DNA from: Acanthochlamys bracteata
Lineage: Eukaryota > Streptophyta > Magnoliopsida > Pandanales > Velloziaceae
Length of the DNA stretch: 64,000 nucleotides
Assembly: GCA_019914995.1 (NCBI GenBank)
Contig: CM034133.1
Span: forward strand, 6,014,001 to 6,078,000
Reading direction: 5' to 3'
Shown here one piece after another: positions 46,863-60,083 of the stretch; the first letter of the stretch is position 1, and each line of letters starts with the position of its first letter. The notes under the pieces are model-generated. The model ran no database searches. It saw nothing but the letters and a program-made list of their open reading frames with translations, and was not told the DNA's origin. The translations under genes were made by a program, and so were the position numbers.

Positions 46863-47711
46863 TAGGGGTGGCAATATATGACTCGACCCGAAAATATAAC
46901 CCGAAACCGACCTGTTTAATCAGAGTTAGGGTTGAAAAATTTGACCCATATAAATATATGGGTTGGGTTAGGTTGAACGAATTTGACCCGGTTATTAAAT
47001 AGATCGACCCGAATTAATCCGAAATTGACATACTAATCCTAAATGTCACCTTTTGAAATAACAATTCTTAATTTTTTCTTACCGTATAATAAAATATTGG
47101 CAATAAAAATAATCGATTATAGTTATTTACAACTATTAAATTATATTGTATTTATAATTAATTCTTCATTTTTATACCTTAGTAAAATAGTGTAAGATGA
47201 AAATTACAATATTATCGAAAGTATTACTATGTAGATATTTTTAATGACGAATTTAGATTTCGTATAAAGATTTTTATGAAAATTTTGTTAGATAGATATA
47301 TTTATCAAAATTTTTATCGAAATTATTAATATGTATTTATAATCACAAATTTCAGCTGTTATCATATATTTTTAAAAAATAAAAATTTTGGATATTTTTA
47401 AGTACAGATGAAGATATTAAAGAATGCATATTTTGTCGGACATAATTATATCTCGTCAGTAAAAATATCGTACACTTCCATTCAAACTGATCTTATAATT
47501 TCGTTGAAGCTTAAAAATATAAAATATAAAATTAATAATTTTAATTATTAAATGGTCGACTCGAATTTGACTCGATTATTAGTAGGTTGGGTTAGGGTTG
47601 ACAATTTTGACCCGTATAAATTTATGGGTTGGGTTAGGGTTGAACGAATTTGACCCGATTATTAAATGGGTTGACCCAAAACCGACCCATCAACTCATAT
47701 TGTCACCTCTA
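46863..47711. mobile_element. hAT-type non-autonomous element, 8-bp TSD with one mismatch
   Basis: It starts TAGGGGTGGCAATA and ends TATTGTCACCTCTA. The flanks are TCTTGTCG (46855-46862) and TCTTGTAG (47712-47719), identical at 7 of 8 bases. The interior contains the same gacccg-ttattaaat-gg and gggttagggttgaac phrases as the element in intron 2 of the E2 gene. At 849 bp it is longer because of an extra AT-rich centre. The diverged duplication suggests an older insertion. Confidence 0.85.
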
Positions 47712-48019
47712 TCTTGTAGACATTATTCCTGTAGTTGTACGGAATTTACACCATCATACATGTTTATTTCTGAAAGCTAATCTTTATGGTTGGGACTTAT
47801 TACAATATAATATTTCTTGCATTTTCCACTTGTGTTATTGAAGCGAAAAAATAATAACAATAAATAAAATAAAATAAAATAAACATAAAAGGGAGAAACC
47901 CATCCAGCTAATTCTTTTTCATCAAACGCATGTGCTGTTGAGGTTGAATGTCTTATGTTGTATTTTATTTTCTAAGCAACAGTGATTTCATATACTTGCT
48001 GTAGATTATTATATATTAT

Positions 48020-50108
48020 GGTTCAAAATCCCAATTATTTTGATATAATGCCAATTTGAAAATCCTTTCTGAGTTTCGAACATGTTTGTATCAGATATAA
48101 GTAGCATATGAAGTTGGATAGAACTCTAGATAGATTTTGGTGAAGAGTTGAAATATTGTTAAGATGCTAATTTTACACTTGGCATAACTTTGATATCAGA
48201 GCACCAAAAGGAGATTTTTTTATTTCAGTTGAAAGATGTATGACAAGGAAAAAATGAAAAAAAAAAGGAAGAAATTTTATCAAGCAACAAAGATAAGAAA
48301 ATGCTAGAAAGATTGTTGATCACACTGCCTAACTCCACTAGATCTATGGCAAATGTACTATCATTCTGCTCAGGCAAGTTTCTGAAAATCTAATTTTTTT
48401 ATCTATCATAAGAGATCTCTTGAAGTTCCTACAATCAAAATATCAGATCATTTGATGAAGAAATGAATTCTACAAAAATCAAAGAAGTTTGTTGTTTTGC
48501 ATCTGCCAATTCTAGATGCACCCGATTGATCTAATATAGACAGCGGTTTGCAAACTCGATATCTCTAGCTCGACTCTCGAGTTATATTTGGAGATCTGAT
48601 TTTTGTTACTGAAAGTTGACACGAAGAGCTATTTATAGTGAAAATATGAGCAGAATACATTCACTAGCGAAGTCTAAAAAAATTAGCAAACTGGCTGGAC
48701 AAACAAAGTCAGTCGATGGATTGGACCGAGACATCTATTTGTGCCAAATTTAATTTCTGGATTCATAAACGTGTCAACCAGTTGCAAGCGCCTTCAAAAG
48801 ATGCTAGATTAATCAAGATTATGTTCAGAAATTTATCTATAGACTTTGGGAGAGAATATTGGAGAATATTTAGCAAATCTATAAAGATGAAAAATTTCCA
48901 GCATGATGAGAACTCTTCACCGATGAAGTTCAAATATTTATATCTCAGCCATCAGTTTGAATTTCTATATGATCTTTATGTGTTGATTGAAGATGACATT
49001 CTGCAGATTAATTATATTAAAAGAAATCATATTGATAACTAGAAGAAATCTACCACAAATTACAGATGATAGAGCTGCAGAAATTCTAAAGTACACTTTG
49101 AACCGTTTGATGACTTTGTAGCCTCAAATCCGATCCAATTCACTTCAAATTTTGAGGCTTCAAATTTTGAGGGGCCGTTCCAGAGAGAGCATATCCACAT
49201 TAGCAAACAATAGTCAGCAATGGAAAGAAATTAGAAAAAATTTCACAGAAGAAAATACAACTGCTAAAACAAATCAAGTAGTCGTTTACATTAGATCTTG
49301 ACCTTGTAGTTTTCTAAATCATTGATCAATTAGAACAGCCATCATTCTGAGATCAAGGATGACAAATTGCAACATAATTCCAGTGAAGACAACAACAAGC
49401 AAGACAACATACATCACACTAAATGAGCTCTCATCTTGCTGCCCTATAAGGAGAATAACATCAATCGAGAACCTTCCTTGAGCTTTATGTCGTACTTTTG
49501 TGTTAGATCCCTTGAGCTTTCTTGTTGAGCGATTAGAAAACATTCTATGGAAGATCTCTTGAGCTAAACCTTCTGATCTACTTATAACCTTAAGAGAAGG
49601 TTGTAGGAGAACCTACGAGTTCTCAGATTGGTTAGCCTAGGTTTAGGTTAGCGGTTTATGCTAGGCCTTTGGAAGGCGTGCACGGTTGCAGTTGGATTAA
49701 CTTTGCGAAATCTAGGAGGCTGTGTTGAGTTTCAAGGAAAGTCGGCTTGAGACGGAGGTGTTTTGCGAAACATCAAATCTCGATGGTTGTACAATGTTTC
49801 AATTAGTGAATTTCACTTACAGTGTCAAGTGACGAAGACGAAGGTAATGCGGTGCAAACCTCATAAAAATTTCTGGTGTGATGACTGGTGTGCATCTCTT
49901 AGCACTTGTGTTTATGTTATTTAAATTTTATTGTGCTAACAAATTCGATGCAGGGTACTGTTCACGATCAGTCATTAGTCAGCAATCTCTTGATCGATTA
50001 CTGCTTAAATCTAGTGACTGTTTTAGACCAATGAAGTGTTTAGTTTTTAATTTGCCATAATTCAATTCACCCCTATTTTGAGTTGATATTTTGTAGATAT
50101 CTCTATCA
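48020..50108 (+). mobile_element. Solo copia-type LTR, 2089 bp, TSD ATTAT
   Basis: It starts GGTTCAAAATCCC (the copy at 29666 has TGTTCAAAATCC, so the first T is probably mutated) and ends gatatctctatca. The duplication ATTAT flanks it (48015-48019 and 50109-50113). Near the 3' end, aattcaattcacccctattttgagttgat resembles the 3' end of the copia LTR at 60775-60824 (aactcaattcaccccttccctcttgagtt). No primer-binding site or coding region follows. The frame at 48716-49042 lies inside the LTR and is not a gene. Confidence 0.75.
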
Positions 50109-50113
50109 ATTAT

Positions 50114-52740
50114 GTCAGTAAATCAATCTATGAGGATTTTGATTAATTTCGTTTCTTCTTATGCAATATGCAATTCTATGTTAGAAGCATCGGAAAGTAT
50201 CTATAGGATTCTGTAACCTTAGCAGATATTAGAGAATTTGCTTTATAAGATTGAAGTTTGGTAGATCAAGTTAATAGAAATCTATGTGAGAAATAGGTTT
50301 GTTAACAATTTAGTATTTTATTAGATTTCTCATTTTGGAGTACAGTAATTACTTTTACGGCAGCCTTAACCCTTATATATGCTAGAAGTTGTTGTATAGC
50401 AGCAGATCAAACATCGTTAATGTTTTCGCTGTGGTTTTTTATTAGTGATTGGTATATGGCGTTAGATGTCTCTTTTCTTGATGTTCCTTTCCTGAGATAT
50501 TCTTAATGTCTCTATATTTAGTTTTAAACTATTTTAAATAGGTACAATGAAGGTAATGTGTTAAGAGAATCACAAAGGTTTGAATTTTAGCTTGTTCAAT
50601 TGTTTGTTTGCTAACTGGTCTTAGTGGATGTGTATGGATTTGTTTATCTATGTAGATAAGTCTAGTTTTGGTATCATAGCTTGGATATTGTGTTTGTAAG
50701 GACTAGCGATTAAGGTGTTGGTGTGATTGATTTCGAGTTCCATGAATAGATCTATTTTGGTTTCCTTCAATATTTTCTTTTCTTATTGATATTTCTTATG
50801 TATATTCATAAATCATAAGTTCATGGGGTTTTTACAGCTACGTAAGCCATGGTGCTGGTTTTTCTGAAGGTACCCATTTGGGTTAGTCATAGGTTCTTTT
50901 TACTCTTATTGGTTATTCTAAGTCTTCATAGTACACCCGATTTTAGGAATACTTGTGTGTAAATGACTCTTAGGGTAGCAACATTTTGTTTGATTACAAT
51001 AAATTTATTTTGGTACTTTGGTACTCGTTAACTGTCTTGTGTTACTTGTCCGCTTAATATACTTTTTCCTTATTTACGTAGTCGATCCTTTTTTTTTTCT
51101 TATTCTGGGTAGTTTTTTTATAGATTTTAGCATCTAGTTCGTGCAAAATGTCAGTTGTTTTTCTTCTTATGGATTGAACAATATCGGTTATCCCGCAAGT
51201 AAAGTTTGATTTTGACTTAAGGTTTGTTCAGAATATTTCGATGTAATAACATTTATGGTCTCATAATTTTTTTGGCCGATTGTAGTAGTATCTTGAACCT
51301 TTGTAGAACCTTAATTCTGGTCCATCTTATGATTCCAGTCGTAAAAGTACCTATGGCTATTTAATCTATCTGGATTGCATAATATTTTTATATTTTCCGT
51401 TCATTTGCATTTGTCCTAGTACAGGTTTTGCGAGGATATCTATTATGATGTGCATTTTTCCTTTTTCTTATAATTTAGTCCCTTATGGAAGGTTGATTCT
51501 CCTTGCCAATTCAAGCTTTTGACTTTCTTATAGTCTTGGGTTGTTGTTATTCTTTAGCAAGCTGTACGTTTTCACATTATTCGCAAGCTCATTCTCGGAT
51601 GAGGTTATTGTTCCATAGTTAAAAAATATAGTGTTTGCTTTCCCTAGAATGGCTTCAATATTTCATCTTTTCGAAGTAACATGTTTATCTTCTTGTTGTG
51701 CCTATAATCTCGTGGTACATCATTGTGATGGTTTCAATGCCAGTGCTATTGGTAGTAGGAAATCTTATTTGGGCCTGTTTATAGTAATGGTTGTTGGGTG
51801 GTTTTCTTAAGCATCGATCACAGAATATTTTTTTTATGAAGTTCGTAAAATTGCTTGATTAGTGAGATCTATGTTGTAAATTATTATAGGAACTCAATTA
51901 AACTTGCGGTTACTATCTATTAGCAATGTGTCCAGTGAGGAGCGGTCAGTGATTGTTATTTGATGGTTTGATGTTCGTTTATTAGTTCATTCTTTAGAGG
52001 TGTATTTAAATTTATGTTTGAAAATTTTAGTCTTTTAGTATTGAGCGAGTGTCTACACTCGTTTGCCTTACGCAAGCTTTTAAGTTAGGATTGTAATTGT
52101 AGAATTTGGTATCTCGAGGTTCTTTTGCTTTAGGCGTGATGTTAAATCGTTGCGACAAGTGCAACCTCGTGGCTTATACTAGTTCAATTCATCCTTGAGT
52201 TATAATCTTGCCATGGGAAGTCGTTATAGCACTTAAGGATGGTCTTGCAAACAGTAAGAAAGGCAGGCACTATTGAATCGTTCAATTGTGGATATTTGGT
52301 ACAGTAGCGTGGCCCTTTAGGACATGTTGTGTAAGAACTCGAGGTCATCGTGGATTCACGAGGGATGAGCCTGTGGAGCAGTGAGTGTTTATCTGACGGG
52401 TCAACAGGTCGACCCACTAGGTCATATTCGGTCTATCAATTATCAAATGTATGCATTATAGACAATACTATGTTGTATGTACAAACTATTAAGAACTTCA
52501 AAATAATTTAAAATAATCTTGATGCATTACATGTAAATATAGTTTGATTGCAGGAGAACTAATAGACCAAGAAGAATTTTGAAGAAGTGTTCTGGACCTT
52601 CTGGCTGCTCATTCCTATAGATACTACCAGTTAAACCCAAGAAGTATATATACTCATATCAAAATATACTAGCTCCAGATATTGCAGAATATTTTAGGAA
52701 AAGAACTAGTAAATAATCTTCTGAAGGTCCTTACGTTCAC
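50114..52740. other. Unrecognised T-rich intergenic DNA
   Basis: The plus strand is strongly T-rich. I see no domain, splice-site series or repeat family that I can name. It may be the internal part of a very old element read in the decayed state. Confidence 0.4.
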
Positions 52741-54770
52741 TGTAACGGCTTGAATTATGGTACGCTAAATTAAGCCATACTTAGAGATAACGGTCCTAAC
52801 ATGCAATATTTTTTTTTCTCCTTTTATTGTCTCCTCCTTACCTCTCTTCCACCCGACAGCCATGGCTCCTCCTCACCAGCATCCTCCCGACATCGATCAG
52901 CCCCGTCCGACGGCGATTTCTTTTCTTTTTCACTCCTGCGTGCATCTCCTCACCCTCTTCTTCGTCTTCCAACCTCAATTTTGCTGGATTTAGCTTAATC
53001 ATCACCGAGCCAAAAATCCTAACCTTCGCTGGAGTTGTTCGCCGGCAATTGGACTGCACCGAGCTACTAAAAACCATCTCCTCACCTCACTGAAGGTTTT
53101 CTATCCATCAATTGAGCTTGATTTCGGCTTAGGAGAGAAGGAGCACGATTTCTCCTGAGCCGTCGTGTAAATGGCTGATTCCGACGCAGGCAATAGTTTT
53201 TAGTTTAACCATCGGTTCTATTAAACTTTTCTACTCTTGAGGATCATTTCGTTGTTAATTTCTCCTTTTGTCGGAAAGTTCGTCGGAACCCTAAATTTCG
53301 CCGAAATTCGGCGAGTTGCCGAGACACGCATTTAGGTGAGCTTCGATGCCCTTTTCTTCTATTTAAATCTCTGAATTTGTTATTGGCTAGCCTTGACCTA
53401 TTTTACCGTAGGTGTTCTTCGAATTGAAATATCGAAAGTTCGTCATTGCGATGTGGGGCCGATTTTGAGTCTAAATTGCTTGACTCGGTAAGCTTTCTTA
53501 GTCGATAATCCTGACGTTATTCAATGGTTTGAATTGTGAGTTATTGTTTGAGAATTGGATTAGTTTGCTTATTGCGATTGCATTGTACGATATTGATAAT
53601 AGGATAAAAGCGGAGTTGTCGAGTGACCCGAATTGGTGATAGCTTTGATTTTGGATAATTGCATGTACTTCAGGTGAGGGTTATCATGCCTTTCTTTTTC
53701 TAATGATATCGTTAGGCCGTTTCGCATAGGTAAAACATCCACTTGAAACCTCGGCATACCTCGTCACTTTCTAGGTATTGATTAAATTATTCCTTAGGCT
53801 TTATTATGTGTGTTGTGTGAAGCATGCTTGTAATGGATGATAAGGTATTTTGAATATCAACTTATTATATTTTTAACGATAATATCACTATAATGTTTAT
53901 TTATATTATTATTATTATTATTTGCTTACTTTTTAATTTGTGATTTGACACTGTTTATAAAACTCATTTAATTATCCATTATCCATGGAATTACTTTCTT
54001 ATTATAGTTTAGTTCTAGTTTACTACTTTTCTTATTAAGTTTTCAAGATATAAGTCTTCTTAAAAGCATTTACTACTACTTATTACGATTGTGAAAGCAT
54101 ATTAAATTAATTTCTGTATATCATTCGATGTTGTATGTTGCATTGCATAAAACATAAAACCTTTTCTTCCCTACTAAGGATTGTATGCGATGATTTAGGA
54201 TTTAGTATGACTGACTCGATCCGTCATTGCTTTTTTGTACATGTAGAGTGTTAGGAATAAAATAATTATGTAATTCATTAGTGAACTAAATCGGTGTATT
54301 CTACTTTTTACCTCACTGAAATTAGGTTTATTTTTTTCTATTCTTTAGCCTCCCCTAGATTCTTTAAAAGTCAGTAGAAGAAGACTCATCGTAGCATCAT
54401 TTTTCACATGTGCGTACTAAGAATATACATCTTTTCTTTTTCAATAATTTATTTGCACATAGTTGGCTCTATACTTTTGAGTGCTTGAATAACCCTTAGT
54501 TCTATGGTGATATTAGCTACTAATGGTTAGTATCTATTGTGTATGCCTTATGAGGCAATAATGTGTGTTTTTATTCGTGATTTATTGAGAATTGGTGATA
54601 ATGTGATTGTTGGTTTCTCCCTTGAGTTTATAGGGGGAGTCTGTCAAAATTTTGAATCTTGAGTTGGAATGGGTTAACTTTAAGTAGGTTGTTAGGCTGA
54701 ATTGGGTTTAGGCTTCGCTTGAGCTTGGTTTAGCTCAATACCGGTCATGCTCTTGGATCGGAGTGTGACA
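52741..54770 (+). mobile_element. Solo LTR-like element, same family as 24079-26323
   Basis: It starts TGTAACGGCTTGAATTATGG and ends cggagtgtgaca, giving TGTAAC / GTGACA ends. Blocks shared in order with the LTR at 24079 include the C/T-rich leader near 52820, cctcactga.atta near 54313, cctcccctagattc near 54353, agcatcat...gtgcgtactaag near 54395, gcacatagttggctctatac near 54455 and the terminal ggtcatgctc. The flanking five bases (ttcac and tagat) do not match, so the insertion is old, rearranged, or its ends are misplaced. The small ORFs at 52801-53093 fall in the C/T-rich leader. Confidence 0.65.
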
Positions 54771-57379
54771 TAGATATTATCATTCATTACGAATTTTAAA
54801 ATTAAAATCTTCTCTAAAATGTATTCAATTGCACTGTATAGAAAGAAAAAAATCTTATCAATTCAATTATATACAACATAATTTAAAAAAAGAAAATAGG
54901 CTTGGCGAACAAGAATATTAGACAAATATATTCAATAATGTATCTTAGTTTCCGAAACCATGCTAGAAAGAGTATTCGAATTCATCATACGAACAATAGA
55001 ATAAGGACCAATAAATATTAAACAATGCCTATGCCCAATTTCCTATCTTCCCCCCAAACTAAAATACAGTATTGTCCTCAATGGTGAGGTGATAGACATG
55101 ATAAAGCATTCAAGAAAATACAAGTTGAGTTGCAAGAGAAACTCTCATTTGTTGCATGGCTGTAATTTTTCGCAAGCTTCCTATTCCCTTTACCATTTTG
55201 AGTTGAAACAACTTGCTGCCAGAAGCAAACTCGTGCTAGCTGAAACTTGTCTAGAAAGCATATTTCTTCTTGCCAAATAGAAACTATAAACTTTGTCAGC
55301 TTGAAATTACTTGAAAACAAAATTAGAAGCTTTTGTAAGTTAGAAACTACTACTTGGCTCATGCAAACATACTTATAGCAGAATGTAGCAAGCATTCATG
55401 TTTGAACAGATCCTTTTTCTTTCAGGATTCTCTATTTGAAATAGGATCTAATTGGTTCAGTTTGAATTGCAAACATTCAAATATTGGTGCTTCTATCAAG
55501 AGTAAGACTTTTTACTGACAACAAGCTCCAGACATCAATCTTTCAAAATCTACATGTAGTCAAAATGTTACAACTCCAAACATCAAGCTTTCACAAACAT
55601 ACACAGACAACAAGATCTACATGCAATCATATTACAGCAATCTTCAAGCAGCGAGATTCAAACCGAAGAGGATTTCTCAACCCTTCAGGGTCAGCAATCA
55701 AACTGGTATCAGTGTATGATTCTTATGTACTTGATTTAAACAGTTAGACAAACAGAAGCATGTATTCTAAATGCCATGTAATTCTGCAACTTCAATGTAT
55801 TCGCTATCTTCATTGTTGCAGGTCTGGGAACAAATAAGTAACCTTGAGTGAACAACAACTCGATTTTTTTTTAATACAATAATTTTCATTTTGTATACAA
55901 GTAGTAGTTATGAATCAAGCATCTAATCCAATCAAAATCTCCTTACTCTCGTACGTAAGTTGTGCATGCACTCAAATCAATCCTTAATGAAGAAGATTTT
56001 ACTAGGCTCACTTGAAAAGCAGATATATCACATACTATAAGCTCCACTTGAAATATTCACCTGACCCAATTGTACGACCGTTTTCCTGCATGTACTAAGC
56101 ACAAATAGATGTTCTCTAACCAGAAATGCAAAGAGCTCTATCAATCCTTCTACAAACTGATGCAAATGACATGTTTGGATATACACAGATTTCAAATAAA
56201 ATAACATTCCACTTCTGTATCATTATCCATCAAGTATATTCTCTCTCTTTGTTCCAAACTTTAAAGGCGTAGTTATTGACTTCTTTCACCAATATTCACC
56301 AATCATTATGAAGAATAGCTTGAAACGCTTACCCTGAGTAGCAGAAAGGGAATCTGCGACCTTGATTTCTTACCTGACTCCATTGCATAACTAGGCACTG
56401 TCCTTGCTACCAGAATATTAGATGCATCATGTTGTTGTTGTCAGGCAGAGAAGTGTGATTTGCTCCACATCTTAAATTGATAGTCACGCTGCTGTTGGAT
56501 GCTTGATGCACAGAAGTGTTGAAGTAACTTACAGCAGCCACACCACTCCTGCATTGTTGTTAATGTCATAAAGTGGAAAACACACAGATAAAATCTTACC
56601 AGCAACTTTGTCTAAGTTCATTGATACATTTAGCAATTGGTGGCTTCAGAACTGCTTCTCTTGTATTTCTCCTAGCAGCTATCTTCTTTTGTCCAGATTA
56701 ACACAACTCTCAGTAAATTTTATTAATTCATGATTATGTTCCCCTAACACAAGTATTCCCAAAAAAATCTGCCAATATACATAATTACTTCCAGATTCCA
56801 GTAAAGTAAACAAAGCTGACAATTTCAAGGTCCAAAATATATGCTTTGTATCTGTTTATGATATTCAATTGATCAAGATGCACGTTGCATGCTTGAACTC
56901 CTAGTGGACGATTTTTCAACTTTGTAATATTAAATAAGTATTCATGCCTTTCAAATATTTAGTTAAACTGTCATACAGTACTTTACCAGAGTTACAGTTC
57001 CATGCAAACTTCTTATACAATATTCAAGACAGCAGCTGCGATTTCAGGAACTATCATATGCAGCTATTTACTTTGTATCCAGATATGTAAAGCATGTAAA
57101 TCAACCAAATGACTTTACGAACATGAGTTTCTGCAAATCCAATGAGCAGTTGTCCATTATACAACTAGAAATGAGAATCTATAAATCACTAGCAAGTTTC
57201 ATATCAAAACCATAATTTTCAGGATTGCATCAGCCAATAATCCATTATCCAATTAACCCAAAAACTGTCATTTGTTTTACTGCAAATGTGCTACATTAGA
57301 TTAGAAAAAACTTTTACAAAATAGCAAGACTTCATACCTGAATGAATTTATGATGACAACTTAATCAGTCACCTTAGCT
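54771..57379. other. Intergenic DNA, nothing recognised
   Basis: A-rich plus strand with short frames (for example 55078-55395 minus, 55484-55747 plus) that lack any recognisable domain. No repeats shared with the rest of the window were noticed. Confidence 0.45.
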
Positions 57380-57784
57380 CATGCATATTGCCAAACTAAA
57401 GCTCCAGTAGAAGATTATCCCGAGTAGAAACAACATAACTACCAATAATCTTTCAGGTTCTCCCATCGTCATATCCAGCACCCTTAAATCTAGTTCTCCT
57501 CTATGCATTCCAGCATGATCTTAGACCAAAAGTATTGCATACTCCAGCGATTATTGAGTTGAATAGTAATTGTATGAATGTCAAGAGATCCCATTATTTC
57601 ATCAAGTGCGAGAGCAATCTTTAAAAAAAAAAAAAATCAAGTGATGCGGATGAACCAACCTAAGTGTTCTAAACTAAATACACAAAGAATGTGATGTAAA
57701 AAAGGAAAGATAAATGAATATAAGAAAGACTGTATTAAATAAAAGTTAAACCAAACAATTCGTGGCAATGGCGCCAAAATTTCA
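57380..57784 (-). mobile_element. Antisense Ty3/gypsy leader with primer-binding site
   Basis: On the minus strand the sequence TGGCGCCATTGCCACG (57761-57776) matches most of the primer-binding site complementary to tRNA-Asp (TGGCGCCGTTGCCGGGG) used by Athila/Tat elements. It lies a few bases downstream of the LTR end at 57785. The following minus-strand sequence continues as a leader toward about 57380 without a recognisable gag frame. Confidence 0.6.
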
Positions 57785-59188
57785 TGAATCACCTAGGAAA
57801 ATCCTAAAGATTCTACACTAATTTATCCCTCAAATGCACGGTTGTTATCTACTTAGAGCAAATAATAGGTCCAACCTACAGCAACTGAAGCTAACTCTAA
57901 CTCAAACCAATCTTACGAAAAATTATACAATAAAGATTCAAATATCTATTAAAATCAAAATCAAATAAACAAATAGTGAGTTTTCAGAAAATATAAGTGA
58001 TAAAATAGCTGAAATTCTAGAATCCAACACTAGTATCCTTAGCTTGAATTTTTAAACAAGTGTGATTGTGAAGATTTTATACCTAGTATCTTGGTCCAGT
58101 CATTAGATCAGATTTTCAATTATGGTCTAGCCCTTTGACAGATTTTCAATTATAATCATGACTTTGATCCAGTCTAGAATCACCTATTTCTAAATTATTC
58201 TAACTTTGGTCCAAACTAAAACTAAACAAGAGATGCATTAAGAATTGTGAAATTAGAAATCTTACAACCATGTTATCTTTGGTACAGAATACTAAATACA
58301 TATATCAAGCTTAGGTTCTTTAATTATATTCCGATTAGTCCTTGTAAACATAATTAGATAAATAATTCAAACATCAAATTCAAAATTGATCAAACATTCA
58401 AATTCAATATTCAAATTGCAATTCTAACTAAGATTAATAACTCACAAATTATTCAATAATTATTCAACAACACATGCTCAGAACTTGAGCAAATTCTATT
58501 AGGATTTAATCCCAAAATTCCAGTGAAGAAGAGTTTAGTACTCATATTAATAATATAAACAGTAAAATCAAATAAAATAAATATTAGAAAATAAGTAATC
58601 AAATCTGCAATAGCAATGCATACTGTCTTCTTCATCTATGGTGGAGTCCGTAGCTTCCCCCTTTTATTTTTCATCTCAATTCCCCCTCAATTCAAGTACA
58701 ATGCAAATACTAAAGGAGAAAACGAGAATATAGACTCTAGATGCTCAAATTTGCTAGAGGATTTGGTGTGACTGTAATCGAGTTGAGTAGATTAGGTGTG
58801 GTTGAGAGAACAGTCGGTGTTTAAGAAAATCACGGAAGATCAAAGTGCAGAGTTTGAGGTCAGCAAGAATTCGTCCAAGCAGCGGCATTGTCTATCGAAA
58901 AAAAAAAAAAAAAGTAAGCTCGAGGAGAGAATGTTGGCTAGGGGTTGCTTTGGGCCGTGGTAAGGAGAAGATTGATTTCAATTTCTTCTCCCACAATCAT
59001 CACTTCACGTGCTGCTACTCCATCTTCATAGGCCAACCACAAGCCCAATAGTCCTCGTCTTCCTTACTCATTTTCTTCTTTTCCTTTATATTCAAACATA
59101 AACTAATGTAACTAACTCATAATAATATAAATCATTCTTTAATTAATAACATAGACATACTAAAATATACCTAATTATATGCTTATCA
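57785..59188 (-). repeat. Antisense Ty3/gypsy LTR
   Basis: On the minus strand it starts TGATAAGCATATAATTAGG (complement ending at 59188) and ends ...gtgattca at 57785, just before the primer-binding site. The bases upstream of the LTR (minus strand, 59189-59200) read tttttggggtatt, like the polypurine-tract junction gtgggggtatt|TGATG of the element at 23160. It is about 1.4 kb, and its edges are placed by these neighbours. The ORFs 58453-58635 minus and 58845-59051 plus lie inside it and are not genes. Confidence 0.6.
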
Positions 59189-59484
59189 AATACCCCAAAA
59201 ACTAAAATATACTAAAATAATTTAAAAGGGTACATCCATCGATACTGTACATGACTCGCAAGTTTGCTTCATAGGGTAAGTGTATAGTTAGATAACTATA
59301 TAAAAAAGGTGTTGGAATCACAAGGATAATTTTGATGATAACAAAGAATTAAGAACTATGATTTATACAAGACTAATAATCTGAAAACAAGCTCTACAGG
59401 ATTAGACAAACAAAGATCATTTCATTTACAGCAGATAAAAACAGCTATCATACAGCCAACTGCTATACTACTTCTAACAGCATT

Positions 59485-59608
59485 CGGGACAGAGGATGCC
59501 ATAGCCACATCACAGTCAGCTGCTCGACTACTGAAGCGGGACAGAGGACAGCATACGGGACAGAGGATGCCACAGCCACATTACAGTCAACTGTTCGACT
59601 ATTGAAGC
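59485..59608 (+). repeat. Direct repeat in the U3 part of the copia LTR
   Basis: Two copies of a 53-bp stretch starting cgggacagaggatgcca and ending gactattgaagc or gactactgaagc (59485-59537 and 59556-59608), period 71 bp, with a third partial cgggacagaggac between them. It lies about 0.5 kb upstream of the TATA box. Repeats in U3 often act as enhancers, but that role here is inference. Confidence 0.85.
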
Positions 59609-60073
59609 ATAAGAAGATTTCTCTATTTTGAAACAGACCCTTGTGTTCAACCGCAACGAAATTTCCCTTGCTTCAAAAATCACCTGAACTCACAACGGAC
59701 TGAAGCATTTCAAACAGAAAATTTACAAGAGCTAAAATCATCTTCAATTTCAGACAAAAAGAAAGCTCAATAATCAAGGAAAGAAAGCAGTCAAAGTCCT
59801 TGATCAAGCCAAGCAGTCAACCTGCATTAAATCAACTCATCAGCTCATCAAGTCTCAGACAGAAGCTTAGCTAAATTAAGCTTTCAACCGTTGGCAGCAA
59901 ATTCAAATTTCTATAATGCATTTAATGCAACGAAGACCTTGCAGTCGAAAGAAGCTTGGAAATGGTTGATTAACCACTGGACAGAATCGACTCCTCTCTG
60001 ACGTGAAGAATCGCCTATGAAACAGGGCGCCAACGGCAACTTTCCTCAACGTTTCTGCACAGGAAAGAAACTC

Positions 60074-60083
60074 TATAAAAAGG
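60074..60083 (+). promoter_or_regulatory. TATA box of the copia LTR
   Basis: tataaaaagg in a C/A-rich setting about 765 bp into the LTR. Transcription would start roughly 30 bp downstream and mark the U3/R border. This is inferred from sequence only. Confidence 0.6.

Noticed and set aside
52801-53093. Ser-rich overlapping ORFs near 52.9 kb
   Set aside because: They sit in the C/T-rich leader part of an LTR-like element and differ from the related copy at 24.1 kb.
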